DNA from: Lachnospiraceae bacterium
GTDB taxonomy: Bacteria > Bacillota > Clostridia > Lachnospirales > Lachnospiraceae
NCBI GenBank assembly: GCA_009780115.1
Contig: WRAQ01000020.1
Location: forward strand, 1 to 52,958
DNA length: 52,958 bases
Reading direction: 5' to 3'
Every line of letters starts with the position of its first letter. The stretch's first letter is position 1. Shown piece by piece: positions 41,201 through 50,412 of this stretch. The translations under genes and the position numbers were made by a program. Below the pieces are notes generated by a model that was not told where the DNA came from, searched no databases, and was given only the letters and a program-made list of their open reading frames with translations.

Positions 41201-42145
41201 TCAGATTTTCAACCAACTAAGAACACAAAGTTTGTGGAGCACCTTAATCAAACATTTAGAGAAGTATATTTTTAATTCATTAAAATTATCATGACTTAAA
41301 GTCTGAGCTTGAATTAAGAGTTCCGTGAGAGTTTCATATAATAAAGTAAATTCTTCTATTGTTTCGAACATTGGGCCCTGTTCAGCCAAGCCTTTATTTA
41401 GTATCTCCAATTGCCTATCACTTAGCTTGAAGCCGCTTTTGTCCAGAGATAGTTGTTGAATTTTTGCAAACTGCTTTTCTCTTAAATCTCTGTTTTCAAT
41501 AAAGATCTTTTTTTCGGCATTATTTTCATGACGGCGATACCCCAAAACTAGTTCATCAACAGATGAAATATTACCAACTTTTGAAAATTCAACCAAAAAG
41601 AGGAAGTCTTCTAATCCATAACAATCATCTCTAAACAAGATATTATTAGTTGTCAGTACCTTTTTTCGGTACATCATTGCCCCATTTGTAAAAACATTTA
41701 TAAAAAGCAAGACAGCTTTAATATATTTAGGGTTATTTAAGGTTATAGCAGAAAATAATGTCGTTGGCTGACTGTCGGAATCAATATTTTGAATTATCCC
41801 GCCAACAGCATCAATATCGCGGTTGGCCTTTAAGAAATCAATTTGTTTTTCTAAGCGTAAGGGGTAGGAAATATCATCGTTGTCCATCAAGGCAAGATAA
41901 GAACCTTTGCTATTTGCTATTCCTATATTTCTTGCTGCGGAAACACCCATGTTGTATGAATTTCTGATAATACATATTCTTGGGTCATCATATGTTTCAA
42001 CGATTTTGAGGCTATTGTCACTTGAATAATCATCAATGATTATTAGTTCAAAATCACTAAAGGTTTGATTCAAAATAGATTCGACTGCTGCTCTAATATA
42101 TTTTTCCGCATTGTACAGCGGGATAATAACACTTATTTCCGGCAT
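41201..42145 (-). CDS. GT2 glycosyltransferase
   Basis: A family 2 transferase with ISVIIPLYNAEKYIRAAVES (4-23), IIDDYSSDNSL and the metal motif ALMDNDDISYP (about 90-100). It is 314 aa and lacks the Rossmann-like tail of its neighbours. AAGGAG precedes the ATG, and the gene starts two bases after the upstream stop. It is the last of four minus-strand genes starting at 46128 and converges with the methyltransferase gene. Confidence 0.92.
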   Translation of the reverse strand: MPEISVIIPLYNAEKYIRAAVESILNQTFSDFELIIIDDYSSDNSLKIVETYDDPRICIIRNSYNMGVSAARNIGIANSKGSYLALMDNDDISYPLRLEKQIDFLKANRDIDAVGGIIQNIDSDSQPTTLFSAITLNNPKYIKAVLLFINVFTNGAMMYRKKVLTTNNILFRDDCYGLEDFLFLVEFSKVGNISSVDELVLGYRRHENNAEKKIFIENRDLREKQFAKIQQLSLDKSGFKLSDRQLEILNKGLAEQGPMFETIEEFTLLYETLTELLIQAQTLSHDNFNELKIYFSKCLIKVLHKLCVLSWLKI

Positions 42146-42146
42146 T

Positions 42147-43535
42147 TCATCTCCTTAATATCCAATCTTCCATCCAATATTGCTTGATAATACTCTTATA
42201 CTTATCTTTTTCCAGTTCCGCAATGAAATTGACTTTATCAAAAGTCCAATCCGATATACCAAACTCTTTCAGCATGATAGAATTTAGCTCGGTTGTATAG
42301 TATTCTGGTAATAAGCCAACATAGTATGTTTTGGGTTTAAACCGATATCTTACAATATTTTCGTTTCTTATACCAGCTTCAATTAATTGTTTTTCAACAG
42401 CTTGATATTGTTTTTGCAAGGCGATTATGAAAACCAAATTATCGTAAGTTGATAATATATCAGTTAAGGAAAGAACTTCATAACCGTGATAACTTAAGCC
42501 TTGCTTTTTCACATCATTGTCACAAAAGCCGATAATATTTGCTGCCCCTTTATTTATTAAATGATTTAGTGCTGCATATCCATAAGAAGTATAACCGAAA
42601 ATGGCAAAGGAATATTTCCTCAAATCTATAGCGGAGAGACTAAAGTCCAACTCTTCGGTCAGCTTTTTCGCTTTTTCGCAAACGGCATCAAAATCTTTTC
42701 TATCCAATTCTAATTCCGCATACTCATACCAAAGTGCAGTAGCATTCATTTTCATATTATTCCATGGTTTAAATTCCGAAACGTAATGAATAATTATAGG
42801 ATTCATAGCCGCCTCTTCAATTTCAGTTAGAGAAAGGCCAGATATATTAAGACTTTGCGGTGATTTATAATATGTTCTGAAAAGATTGAACTTGGGGGAC
42901 AAAATTTTTATATAACCATAACAACATTTATTTAGGATATCTTGATCTGGAATTGGATAGTTTTTAGAAATGTGGTTTAAAAAATCTTTGTTAATCTGCT
43001 TTTTCCTGATTATTTCCAAGTTCATTACTAATACACCGGCATTTATATAATTTTGAGCGCTGGGTATTTCCAATTTTTCGATATGCTCCTTATTCTTTTC
43101 TGATTGTTTTATGATTTCACAATCAGGTACTCCGGCAATATAATAATCTGTCATATCGGTATTATATAGTTTACTTAAATCTGACAATACCAATAAATCG
43201 CAATCTAAATATAAGCATTTATTATAGTTTAATAAAAGCTCGGGGATTAATAAACGATAAAAGGTAGGTACTGTAAGATATGAAGTCAAATTGGCCTCAC
43301 TAAATAAAGAGTCTTCCACTTTAAGGATTTCTATAGAACAGCCTTTTTCGAGCCAAGTATGCTTATTTAATTTACTACGATTTTCCTTAGATAAATAATT
43401 TGAAACTAAAATATAAATTTTGTAAAATGTCTCATCGTTTTTATTTATCAACATTGAGGAAATAGTTACTTGTAAGGGTTCAATATAATTTTCATCAGTA
43501 GCAAAAACTACAGGTATTTCTTTTATTGGTTTCAT
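42147..43535 (-). CDS. GT8 glycosyltransferase with C-terminal Rossmann-like domain
   Basis: A retaining family 8 transferase of the LPS-galactosyltransferase type: IPVVFATDENYIEPLQVTIS (7-26), YLTVPTFYRLLIPELL, metal motif YLDCDLLVL (D111, D113), NYINAGVLVMNL and IIHYVSEFKPW. Residues about 305-410 are the accessory domain (FAIFGYTSYGYAALNHL, IIGFCDNDVKKQGLSYHGY, LVFIIALQKQYQAVEKQLIEAG). A short helical tail follows. The gene lies three bases after the GT32 gene, so the four minus-strand genes form an operon. Confidence 0.9.
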   Translation of the reverse strand: MKPIKEIPVVFATDENYIEPLQVTISSMLINKNDETFYKIYILVSNYLSKENRSKLNKHTWLEKGCSIEILKVEDSLFSEANLTSYLTVPTFYRLLIPELLLNYNKCLYLDCDLLVLSDLSKLYNTDMTDYYIAGVPDCEIIKQSEKNKEHIEKLEIPSAQNYINAGVLVMNLEIIRKKQINKDFLNHISKNYPIPDQDILNKCCYGYIKILSPKFNLFRTYYKSPQSLNISGLSLTEIEEAAMNPIIIHYVSEFKPWNNMKMNATALWYEYAELELDRKDFDAVCEKAKKLTEELDFSLSAIDLRKYSFAIFGYTSYGYAALNHLINKGAANIIGFCDNDVKKQGLSYHGYEVLSLTDILSTYDNLVFIIALQKQYQAVEKQLIEAGIRNENIVRYRFKPKTYYVGLLPEYYTTELNSIMLKEFGISDWTFDKVNFIAELEKDKYKSIIKQYWMEDWILRR

Positions 43536-43538
43536 TGA

Positions 43539-44684
43539 TTACTCTTTCTGTGTGAAAAAATTTTGCAATTCTGCTAAATAACCTCTGTTTCGTTTCCATT
43601 CATCTGTTTGTTCTTTTTCTTTCCAACCACCATTGTGCCAATGGATTGCCACTTCATTACCGCTCCATTTTTGTTTTGAACCATTGCCTAAGGCTACTTT
43701 GAAATAATCATTTGATAAAAACAATACTTCATTGTTCACTATTTCTGAGTTTAAAGTAGGGCTCATTCCCATTTCTTGAAAAAACGAAACGAGAAACCGA
43801 GGTTGTGGTTCAATATCAATATTACCATTATCTAAAATAAAATTTTTATTTTCATAAGTTTTTAGTAATTTACTTATTACCTTGCTTTTTTTTATAGCTC
43901 CGAATCCGGAACCCAAATCAACAAACCCCCGGTCATCTTTGCAAAAGAAATTATTTATTTTTAGGAAAGCATTAATTGACTTTAATAATTCCACATCCAT
44001 ATCCAAATAAATTCCGCCATACTCATAAACGACATCTAATCTGGCATAATCAGATATAAAAGCCCATTTTCTTTTTTCATATGCTTGTAACATATATTTG
44101 CTTTTTGATATGTCATAGTTATGCAAGTTCCATTCTATTATTTCATATTCCGGACATTTTAATTTCCAACTATCTATACATTTTAAATATTGAAAAGGTT
44201 TAGGCTCATCACTGAACCAAAAGCTGTGGATCACTTTAGGGATTTTAGGCGGGACATCACTAAATATTATTTTTTCAGCATCAAAATTATTAATTTCTCT
44301 ATAGGGGTGATTCATAAGTAATAATAATGAGTAACACTCAACTTTTGTTGATAGTCCCAAGCTCTGTATTTGATTGCATATCTCTAAGACAGTTTGATAA
44401 TTTGCGACGGCAATCAAAATTATCACATTTGTAAAACCGCTGATTTCTTGTGGAGAAATGATTGGTATCTGCTTGTTTTTATAGACATAATATCCCCCTT
44501 GCTTATCTATATTATTATCTGCTATTGCACTCATTTCTTTAAGAGCTTCATTATACTCCTTATATTTATCAGAAAAATATTCTAGTAACTTCGAAATACC
44601 AAAACAAATTAAATTTTGATTTTCTTCTATATCGTCAAAAAATGATTTAAGATTGCTATTAATAAATTTGACGTTAGGATTCAT
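43539..44684 (-). CDS. GT32-type glycosyltransferase with N-terminal Rossmann-like domain
   Basis: Here the accessory domain comes first (about 15-135: NLICFGISKLLEYFS, DNNIDKQGGYYVYKNKQI, VIILIAVANYQTVLEICNQI). The OCH1/capsular GT32 domain follows (IPKVIHSFWFSDEPKP, WAFISDYARLDVVYEYGG, IYLDMDVELL as the DXD site near 230, AIHWHNGGWK). GT32 enzymes transfer hexoses or amino sugars with retention. The reversed domain order compared with the neighbours shows that the accessory domain is a mobile module. AAGGAG precedes the ATG. Confidence 0.88.
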   Translation of the reverse strand: MNPNVKFINSNLKSFFDDIEENQNLICFGISKLLEYFSDKYKEYNEALKEMSAIADNNIDKQGGYYVYKNKQIPIISPQEISGFTNVIILIAVANYQTVLEICNQIQSLGLSTKVECYSLLLLMNHPYREINNFDAEKIIFSDVPPKIPKVIHSFWFSDEPKPFQYLKCIDSWKLKCPEYEIIEWNLHNYDISKSKYMLQAYEKRKWAFISDYARLDVVYEYGGIYLDMDVELLKSINAFLKINNFFCKDDRGFVDLGSGFGAIKKSKVISKLLKTYENKNFILDNGNIDIEPQPRFLVSFFQEMGMSPTLNSEIVNNEVLFLSNDYFKVALGNGSKQKWSGNEVAIHWHNGGWKEKEQTDEWKRNRGYLAELQNFFTQKE

Positions 44685-44715
44685 TAAAGCTTACTCCTTG
44701 CAGTTTGACATTAAT

Positions 44716-46128
44716 TTAATTAATGATAATCATATGGGCGAGTTGATAAAACGTATAATAATTATACTTGCCGCCAAATAATCCGGTTACTTTTTCGTAC
44801 ATTTCGTTTTCATATTTTGTACTGCATATCAAGACAATATCAATGTCATATTTATCAAGTTGCGAGATTGGTATTAAATCAAATTCACGATAACTTGAAA
44901 TGTGAGTATTCAAATTTGTTTCAGCAAATATTAATTTCATATTATGCCGATGGCTATTTTCATTATCATACCAATCTAAAAAATCCGCAGCAATTTTCCC
45001 GGTACCATAAATGCAGATATTTTTTTTAATATTTTTGACCTTAAAAAGTTCATTTATCTTATTATTATATAGGTTGTTGAAGGTTTCAATTCTTTTGCGG
45101 AGTATTTGTATATCTGATTTGGCAATATTATCAAATACTAATAAATTTTGATTGCAATCTATCATGCGCAATAAGTATTTCAAAGGAGTTAAAATAGCCT
45201 TATCAATATTGCTGAAAAATAAATCCTTAGAACATGAAGCATATTCATTCAAAAACTCTGCTATAATTGGAGAAAGCTTAATATAATCTATTTCGTCAAT
45301 ATCGTCCCATGTATGGCAAATTAATTCAATAGTTGATGATAAAAAGTCTCTCATTGATATTTTGTTGTTGCTATCATCTTCAATTATGTGTTTCCAGATA
45401 AATCTGCTTGTTACGAACCGGCCAAGCAAATGGGGCATTGTATATTTCGAAGTCATTATTGAATTTGAACGATATCTACGATGGTATAATTTGAATGGAA
45501 AATACATAAGTCTTTTTGCCTTAAGATAAGTTTTAATGCTAAACTCATTATCTTCATAAAAAACATCTTCTTGAAATGAAAAATTGTAATCTTCTAAAAA
45601 AGATTTATTAAAATAAAATAAATTTGAACTATTAAATATGCCCCCTTTGCTATAAAAGTCATTATAAAAATTATTACCGGTCCAGATTTTTTCAGTATCT
45701 ATTAAAAGTCTGCTGCGATCATAAAAAGACTCGACATTTGTCATAGGCAAGCAATCATCTTCTTTAAAAGCTTTTGCATCGAAAGTGATTATCTCTAAAT
45801 TATATAATTCAGCTTTATTATACAATATTTCAGCGGAATTTATATCTAAATAGTCATCAGAATCCAGAAAGCAAATATATTTACCTTTTGCAATCCTCAT
45901 ACCGGCATTTCGTGCGGCGCCCAATTTCTTGTTTTCTTGTTGAATAACAATGAAATTATCATATTTTTGTTGATATTCTCTTATTATATCAATGCTTCCG
46001 TCTGTTGACCCATCATCAACAATAATAACTTCAATTTCATGTTGGGTTTGGTTAACAACACTGTCAAGACACTCAAACAAATAATTCTTTGTGTTGTATA
46101 CCGGAATAATAATGCTGGTTTTGGTCAT
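44716..46128 (-). CDS. GT2 glycosyltransferase with C-terminal Rossmann-like domain
   Basis: The GT-A part has TSIIIPVYNTKNYLFECLDS (4-23), IIVDDGSTDGS and CFLDSDDYLD (about 91-100). The central part is helical and the accessory domain lies at about 370-465 (ICIYGTGKIAADFLDWY, KLIFAETNLN, IDIVLICSTKYENEMY, YYTFYQL). It begins the minus-strand operon 46128-41201, with a good promoter at 46156-46184 and AAGGA before the ATG. Its first 20 residues are close to those of the divergent gene at 46282, so the two are paralogues arranged back to back. Confidence 0.9.
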   Translation of the reverse strand: MTKTSIIIPVYNTKNYLFECLDSVVNQTQHEIEVIIVDDGSTDGSIDIIREYQQKYDNFIVIQQENKKLGAARNAGMRIAKGKYICFLDSDDYLDINSAEILYNKAELYNLEIITFDAKAFKEDDCLPMTNVESFYDRSRLLIDTEKIWTGNNFYNDFYSKGGIFNSSNLFYFNKSFLEDYNFSFQEDVFYEDNEFSIKTYLKAKRLMYFPFKLYHRRYRSNSIMTSKYTMPHLLGRFVTSRFIWKHIIEDDSNNKISMRDFLSSTIELICHTWDDIDEIDYIKLSPIIAEFLNEYASCSKDLFFSNIDKAILTPLKYLLRMIDCNQNLLVFDNIAKSDIQILRKRIETFNNLYNNKINELFKVKNIKKNICIYGTGKIAADFLDWYDNENSHRHNMKLIFAETNLNTHISSYREFDLIPISQLDKYDIDIVLICSTKYENEMYEKVTGLFGGKYNYYTFYQLAHMIIIN

Positions 46129-46155
46129 TTGATTATCCTTAATCTCATTTTAATA

Positions 46156-46184
46156 AGTGTATCATGTACTTTAGATAATTTCAA
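46156..46184 (-). promoter_or_regulatory. Sigma-A promoter of the minus-strand GT operon
   Basis: On the minus strand TTGAAA (46184-46179), a 17-base spacer and TACACT (46161-46156), reading towards the start at 46128. Confidence 0.6.
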
Positions 46185-46210
46185 ACTCTATATTATTTTT
46201 ATCAAAAATA

Positions 46211-46219
46211 TGGTACAAT
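46211..46219 (+). promoter_or_regulatory. Possible extended -10 promoter of the plus-strand GT operon
   Basis: TGGTACAAT is a TGn-extended -10 box. No good -35 box lies 17 bases upstream. It would drive the genes from 46282 to 50380. Confidence 0.4.
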
Positions 46220-46281
46220 ATTAGTGATTTTTCATTTCGAATTTTGGGTGAAAGAGATATTTTGCTAAGGAAAGTAATGAA

Positions 46282-47571
46282 ATGATAAAAGTTAGTATTA
46301 TTATTCCGGTATTCAATATGGCTAATTATCTGGCAGAATGTCTCGATAGTGTCACTGGCCAAACGTTGGCAGAAAAAGAAATAATTTGCATTAATGATGG
46401 AAGTACCGATGATTCTTTATTAATTCTAAAGCAATATCAACAAAATCATGATAATATTGTTATTATTGATCAAGAAAATATTGGGGTAGCAAAAACAAGA
46501 AATAAGGGGATAAAAATTGCCAAGGGTGAATTTGCCGCATTTATGGATCCCGATGATTATTATCCGGAAAACGATATTTTGGAGTGCTTATATAATTCGG
46601 CAAAAGAAAATAATGTATGTATTTGCGGAGGGTCAGGCGCTTTTTTAGTTAATAATGTAGTTAAGGAAGATTTTGAAAATATCATAAGAGGATTAACCTT
46701 TAAGCAGAATCAAAAGATAGAATATAAAGATTATCAATTTCAATATCTGTATACAAGATTCATTTACCAGTTAAAAATGATTAAAACAAACGCTCTGTAT
46801 TTTCCATTGTATATCCGATATCAAGATCCGCCTTTTATGGTAAAAGCGATGTTATGTGCCGGTGAGTTTTATGGGATATCAAAAATCACATATTGTTACC
46901 GCACCGGCTACAAAAACTCTTTTTCCTTTGTTCGTGCAGATATAATTAAAGACGTGCTTAAGGGATTTCTTGATTTGCTTGTGATGTCAAATGATGAAAA
47001 AATGCCGCGCTTACATGCTCATGTTGTCCATGATATCCATAATGATTATTCAGGCTGTTTTCTTAATGGTGCTTTAACCGGAAATGAAGATATTAAATCG
47101 CTCATAACCAATATAAATGATAAAATAAGCAAAGAATTATTGCGGGAAGCTAACTCACCTTACCAAAGTTCACCATATTTTGATTATGATAAACCGCATA
47201 AGCTAAGAGAAAATCTTGTAGCTAAAATTGTTGAATTTAAGAAATATCCTCATATTTTTATTTATGGTGCCGGATTTATTGGTAAATCAATCACCAAGTT
47301 TATTAGTATAGAAACGGATATAAAGATTAATGGGTTTGTAGTGACTACTAAAAGTAATGATGAAGTAATACGAGGATTATCATTAAAAGAAATTGCGGAA
47401 GTTTCTGATTTTTATGATAGTGCATTATTTCTAATTAGCGTAATGCCGGAACTTAAAAATGAAATTGTTCAAATAATAACAGGGCATGGAATTATGAATT
47501 ATTATGTTTTTGATAATCAGGAAATAGAGTTTTTTAGGGATTATCAAGGGTGCGGAACGAATGTACAGTAA
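46282..47571 (+). CDS. GT2 glycosyltransferase with C-terminal Rossmann-like domain
   Basis: The GT-A part has VSIIIPVFNMANYLAECLDS (3-22), CINDGSTDDS and FMDPDDYYPE (about 90-99). The accessory domain lies at about 325-420 (IFIYGAGFIGKSITKF, INGFVVTTKSNDE, ALFLISVMPELKNEIVQII, IMNYYVFD). It is paralogous to the divergent gene ending at 44716. AAGGAAAG precedes the ATG. It overlaps the RgpF-like gene, so the three plus-strand genes 46282-50380 are one operon. Confidence 0.9.
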   Translation: MIKVSIIIPVFNMANYLAECLDSVTGQTLAEKEIICINDGSTDDSLLILKQYQQNHDNIVIIDQENIGVAKTRNKGIKIAKGEFAAFMDPDDYYPENDILECLYNSAKENNVCICGGSGAFLVNNVVKEDFENIIRGLTFKQNQKIEYKDYQFQYLYTRFIYQLKMIKTNALYFPLYIRYQDPPFMVKAMLCAGEFYGISKITYCYRTGYKNSFSFVRADIIKDVLKGFLDLLVMSNDEKMPRLHAHVVHDIHNDYSGCFLNGALTGNEDIKSLITNINDKISKELLREANSPYQSSPYFDYDKPHKLRENLVAKIVEFKKYPHIFIYGAGFIGKSITKFISIETDIKINGFVVTTKSNDEVIRGLSLKEIAEVSDFYDSALFLISVMPELKNEIVQIITGHGIMNYYVFDNQEIEFFRDYQGCGTNVQ

Positions 47572-48853
47572 AGGTATAATGAGTATGGCAAGCGAAAACG
47601 ATTATCTAAAAAAAGTATTGTTCACTAATGAAGAATTAAACGAATTTATTAATATAAAAATAATTAATTCTGTCGAGACAATAGTGCAAAAAGCGGATAT
47701 GGCAGAAAAAAAAGCGGCTGTATTTGTCCATTTATATTATGAAGAGCTTATTCCTTTTTGCATAAATTATATCCTATCAATACCAGAAGAAATTGATATT
47801 TATATCTCTGTCGTTACGGAGAAGATGAAAAAACAGATTGGTGATATCTTAGCCGGAAAAGTAAATCATAAAATCAGAATTGTATTAAAAGAAAACAGGG
47901 GGCGTGATATAAGCTCTTTATTGGTTACATTCCGAAAGAAAATAGTAAATTATCAATATGTCTGCTTCATTCATGATAAAGGGATATCCGGTAATAATAC
48001 AAAAGAAGATACCGAAATATGGATGAAAACATTATGGGATAATCTTTTAAGGGACAAAACATACATCAGCAATTTGCTATATTTGCTTGATGAAAATAAA
48101 GCATTGGGCTTATTAGTTCCCCCTATTCCCTATGGGATAAAACTGAATTGTGCCTTTGATGATTTGTGGGGGGGAAATTATGAAAATATTACCGAACTAG
48201 CCAATAAACTTGATATTAATTATTGCATTAAGCGTGATTCTAATGCTTACTCAATCAGTACTGCTTTTTGGTGTAGGACAGAAGCATTTAAGAAAATTTT
48301 CGACAAGGAATGGGTATATGAAGATTTTCCTGATGAACCAATGCCTATTGACGGAACATTAAATCATGCGATTGAAAGAATTTTGACATATACTGCCTTT
48401 GGAGCAGGTTATAATGTTTCAATGGTTATGAACGATGAGTATGCAGCAAGGCAATGCGAAAATATGTATAAATTACTTGGCTTGTCTTTTAAGGTATTAC
48501 GTCAAATTTCTGTCGATAATATTGAACAATTGATTGGTGTACAAAGAAAATTAAGTAATTGCTTAGAGTATGCTGTTAATAAAGGCAAGGTTTATATCTA
48601 TGGTGCAGGCAAAAAAGGAATAGAGTGTTATGCTTATTTAGCAGGAAACAAAAATATTGAGATTCTTGGTTTTATTGTATCTGATGGGCAAAAAGCTGTA
48701 AACACATCTCATTTATCGCCGATATATGAATTGAGTGAACTTAGTAATAGCATAATTAATCACGGGTTGATTATAGCCCTAAATGATATTAATGCAAAAT
48801 CTGTTTTACCTATTTTAAAAGAAAATGGAATAACGGATTATTTCTTGTATTAA
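47561..48853 (+). CDS. Rhamnan-synthesis F (RgpF)-like protein with C-terminal Rossmann-like domain
   Basis: The first 330 residues match the RgpF family of rhamnose-polymer assembly proteins: AAVFVHLYYEELIPFCINYI, ENRGRDISSLLVTF, YVCFIHDKGISGN and LLVPPIPYGI. The tail (about 345-430) is the accessory domain (KVYIYGAGKKGIECYAYL, ILGFIVSDGQKAV, LIIALNDINAKSVLPIL, ITDYFLY). The frame starts at ATG 47561, overlapping the previous gene by 11 bases. ATG 47579 or 47585, after AAAGG, may be the true start. A seven-G tract lies at 48168-48174. Confidence 0.87.
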   Translation: MYSKGIMSMASENDYLKKVLFTNEELNEFINIKIINSVETIVQKADMAEKKAAVFVHLYYEELIPFCINYILSIPEEIDIYISVVTEKMKKQIGDILAGKVNHKIRIVLKENRGRDISSLLVTFRKKIVNYQYVCFIHDKGISGNNTKEDTEIWMKTLWDNLLRDKTYISNLLYLLDENKALGLLVPPIPYGIKLNCAFDDLWGGNYENITELANKLDINYCIKRDSNAYSISTAFWCRTEAFKKIFDKEWVYEDFPDEPMPIDGTLNHAIERILTYTAFGAGYNVSMVMNDEYAARQCENMYKLLGLSFKVLRQISVDNIEQLIGVQRKLSNCLEYAVNKGKVYIYGAGKKGIECYAYLAGNKNIEILGFIVSDGQKAVNTSHLSPIYELSELSNSIINHGLIIALNDINAKSVLPILKENGITDYFLY

Positions 48854-48865
48854 AGAGAGGTATTT

Positions 48866-50380
48866 GTGAAAGTTTTAGCATTTTATTTACCGCAATTCCA
48901 TCGTATCCCGGAGAATGATGAGTGGTGGGGTGAAGGGTTTACAGAGTGGACGGCGGTTAAAGGCGGGTGTGCTTTATATGAAGGTCATAGGCAGCCCAAA
49001 GTCCCTTATGATAATAATTATTATGATTTGCTAGATAAGAAAACGATGGAATGGCAAGCCGGATTAATGAAGAAATACCAAGTTTATGGAATGTGCATTC
49101 ATCATTATTGGTTTAAAGACGGGCGGAAAATATTAGAAAAACCCGGTGAAAATTTATTGAAGTGGAAAGATATTGAAATGCCATTTTGCTTTTCATGGGC
49201 AAACGAGTCATGGGCAAGGACATGGAGCAATCTAAGTAATTCAAATACATGGGCAGATTCGATTGAACCAATCCAAAAAAATGACAGTGAAAGTGGTATA
49301 TTACTGGAACAAGAATATGGAAATAAAGCGGATTGGGAAAAGCATTTTTATTACTTGCTTCCTTTTTTTAATGATGAAAGGTATATAAGGATTGATGGCA
49401 AACCAGTATTTATTATTTATAAACCATTACAAATAGGGTGTTTAAGAGTTATGGTTGAATACTTTAATAAGTTAGCCGCCTTAAATGGTTTTGATGGTAT
49501 ATATTTTATTGGTAATTCAACGGATGTTGGAAGTATGGATGCGATGATTTACTTAGAGCCGTTATATTCTTTATATGAAAATTCGGCAGAAATTGAGAAG
49601 ATATCAGGCAACAACAAGGCATTGAGAAGTTTAGACTATAATATATTATGGGAAAAAATTATCAGTAGAAACATTAAGACTGGCACAAAATGCTATTTGT
49701 GCGGTTTTCCCGGATATGATGATACCCCTCGAAGAGGACTTAATGGTTTGGTGATTAAAAATTCGTCTCCGCAAGAGTTTGAAGAATGGTTTGAGAAGCT
49801 TGTTATTAAAAGCCTTAATTTGAAGAATGAATATGTTTTTTTGAATGCCTGGAATGAGTGGGGCGAGGGGATGTACTTAGAGCCTGATAAGGAATATGGA
49901 GATGCTTACTTAGAGGCCGTGAGTGAGGTGGTAACCAATTGTAATCAGACATCTTTTATGAAAAATGAGTTATGTGATACAATGAAAAATGATGATTTTG
50001 ATATTTTGAGTACTAAAAATGAAATTATAATGAATTTATTGGATAAATGGCTAACATTTAAGGAGCAAGGCATTAGTTTTGATACTTATTTGATTGAAAA
50101 TGGTTATCAAAGTATTGCTATTTATGGAATGGGGATTCTAGGCCGTCATTTATTAAAAGAATTTGAAGGTGGAAAAATAGATGTGAAATATGTTATCGAT
50201 AAAAGGAGTATAAAAGCAATGTCAGAGTTACCGGTATATAGTATTTGCGACTCATGGCCAGTTGTTGATTTAATAATTGTAACTCCGGTTGTTGAGTTAA
50301 CGGAGATTATTAAGATGGTGAAAGCAAAGATTGAGTGCCCGGTGATAGGGATTGATGAGTTGTTTTATAAAATCAGATAG
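48866..50380 (+). CDS. WbsX-like glycosyltransferase (GT99 type) with C-terminal Rossmann-like domain
   Basis: The WbsX-like domain covers about 1-360: VLAFYLPQFHRIPENDEWWG (3-22), GFTEWTAVKGG, GMCIHHYWFKDGRKILEKP, FCFSWANESWARTW, and FLNAWNEWGEGMYLEPD. This family is found in O-antigen and capsule clusters and has a TIM-barrel glycosidase-like fold. The tail at about 410-504 is the accessory domain (SIAIYGMGILGRHLLKEF, VKYVIDKRSIKA, DLIIVTPVVELTEIIKMV). The GTG start follows GAGAGG. It is the last gene of the 46282-50380 operon. Confidence 0.9.
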   Translation: MKVLAFYLPQFHRIPENDEWWGEGFTEWTAVKGGCALYEGHRQPKVPYDNNYYDLLDKKTMEWQAGLMKKYQVYGMCIHHYWFKDGRKILEKPGENLLKWKDIEMPFCFSWANESWARTWSNLSNSNTWADSIEPIQKNDSESGILLEQEYGNKADWEKHFYYLLPFFNDERYIRIDGKPVFIIYKPLQIGCLRVMVEYFNKLAALNGFDGIYFIGNSTDVGSMDAMIYLEPLYSLYENSAEIEKISGNNKALRSLDYNILWEKIISRNIKTGTKCYLCGFPGYDDTPRRGLNGLVIKNSSPQEFEEWFEKLVIKSLNLKNEYVFLNAWNEWGEGMYLEPDKEYGDAYLEAVSEVVTNCNQTSFMKNELCDTMKNDDFDILSTKNEIIMNLLDKWLTFKEQGISFDTYLIENGYQSIAIYGMGILGRHLLKEFEGGKIDVKYVIDKRSIKAMSELPVYSICDSWPVVDLIIVTPVVELTEIIKMVKAKIECPVIGIDELFYKIR

Positions 50381-50412
50381 GATAAAATTAAAATGCAAAA
50401 TATTGATGAAAC

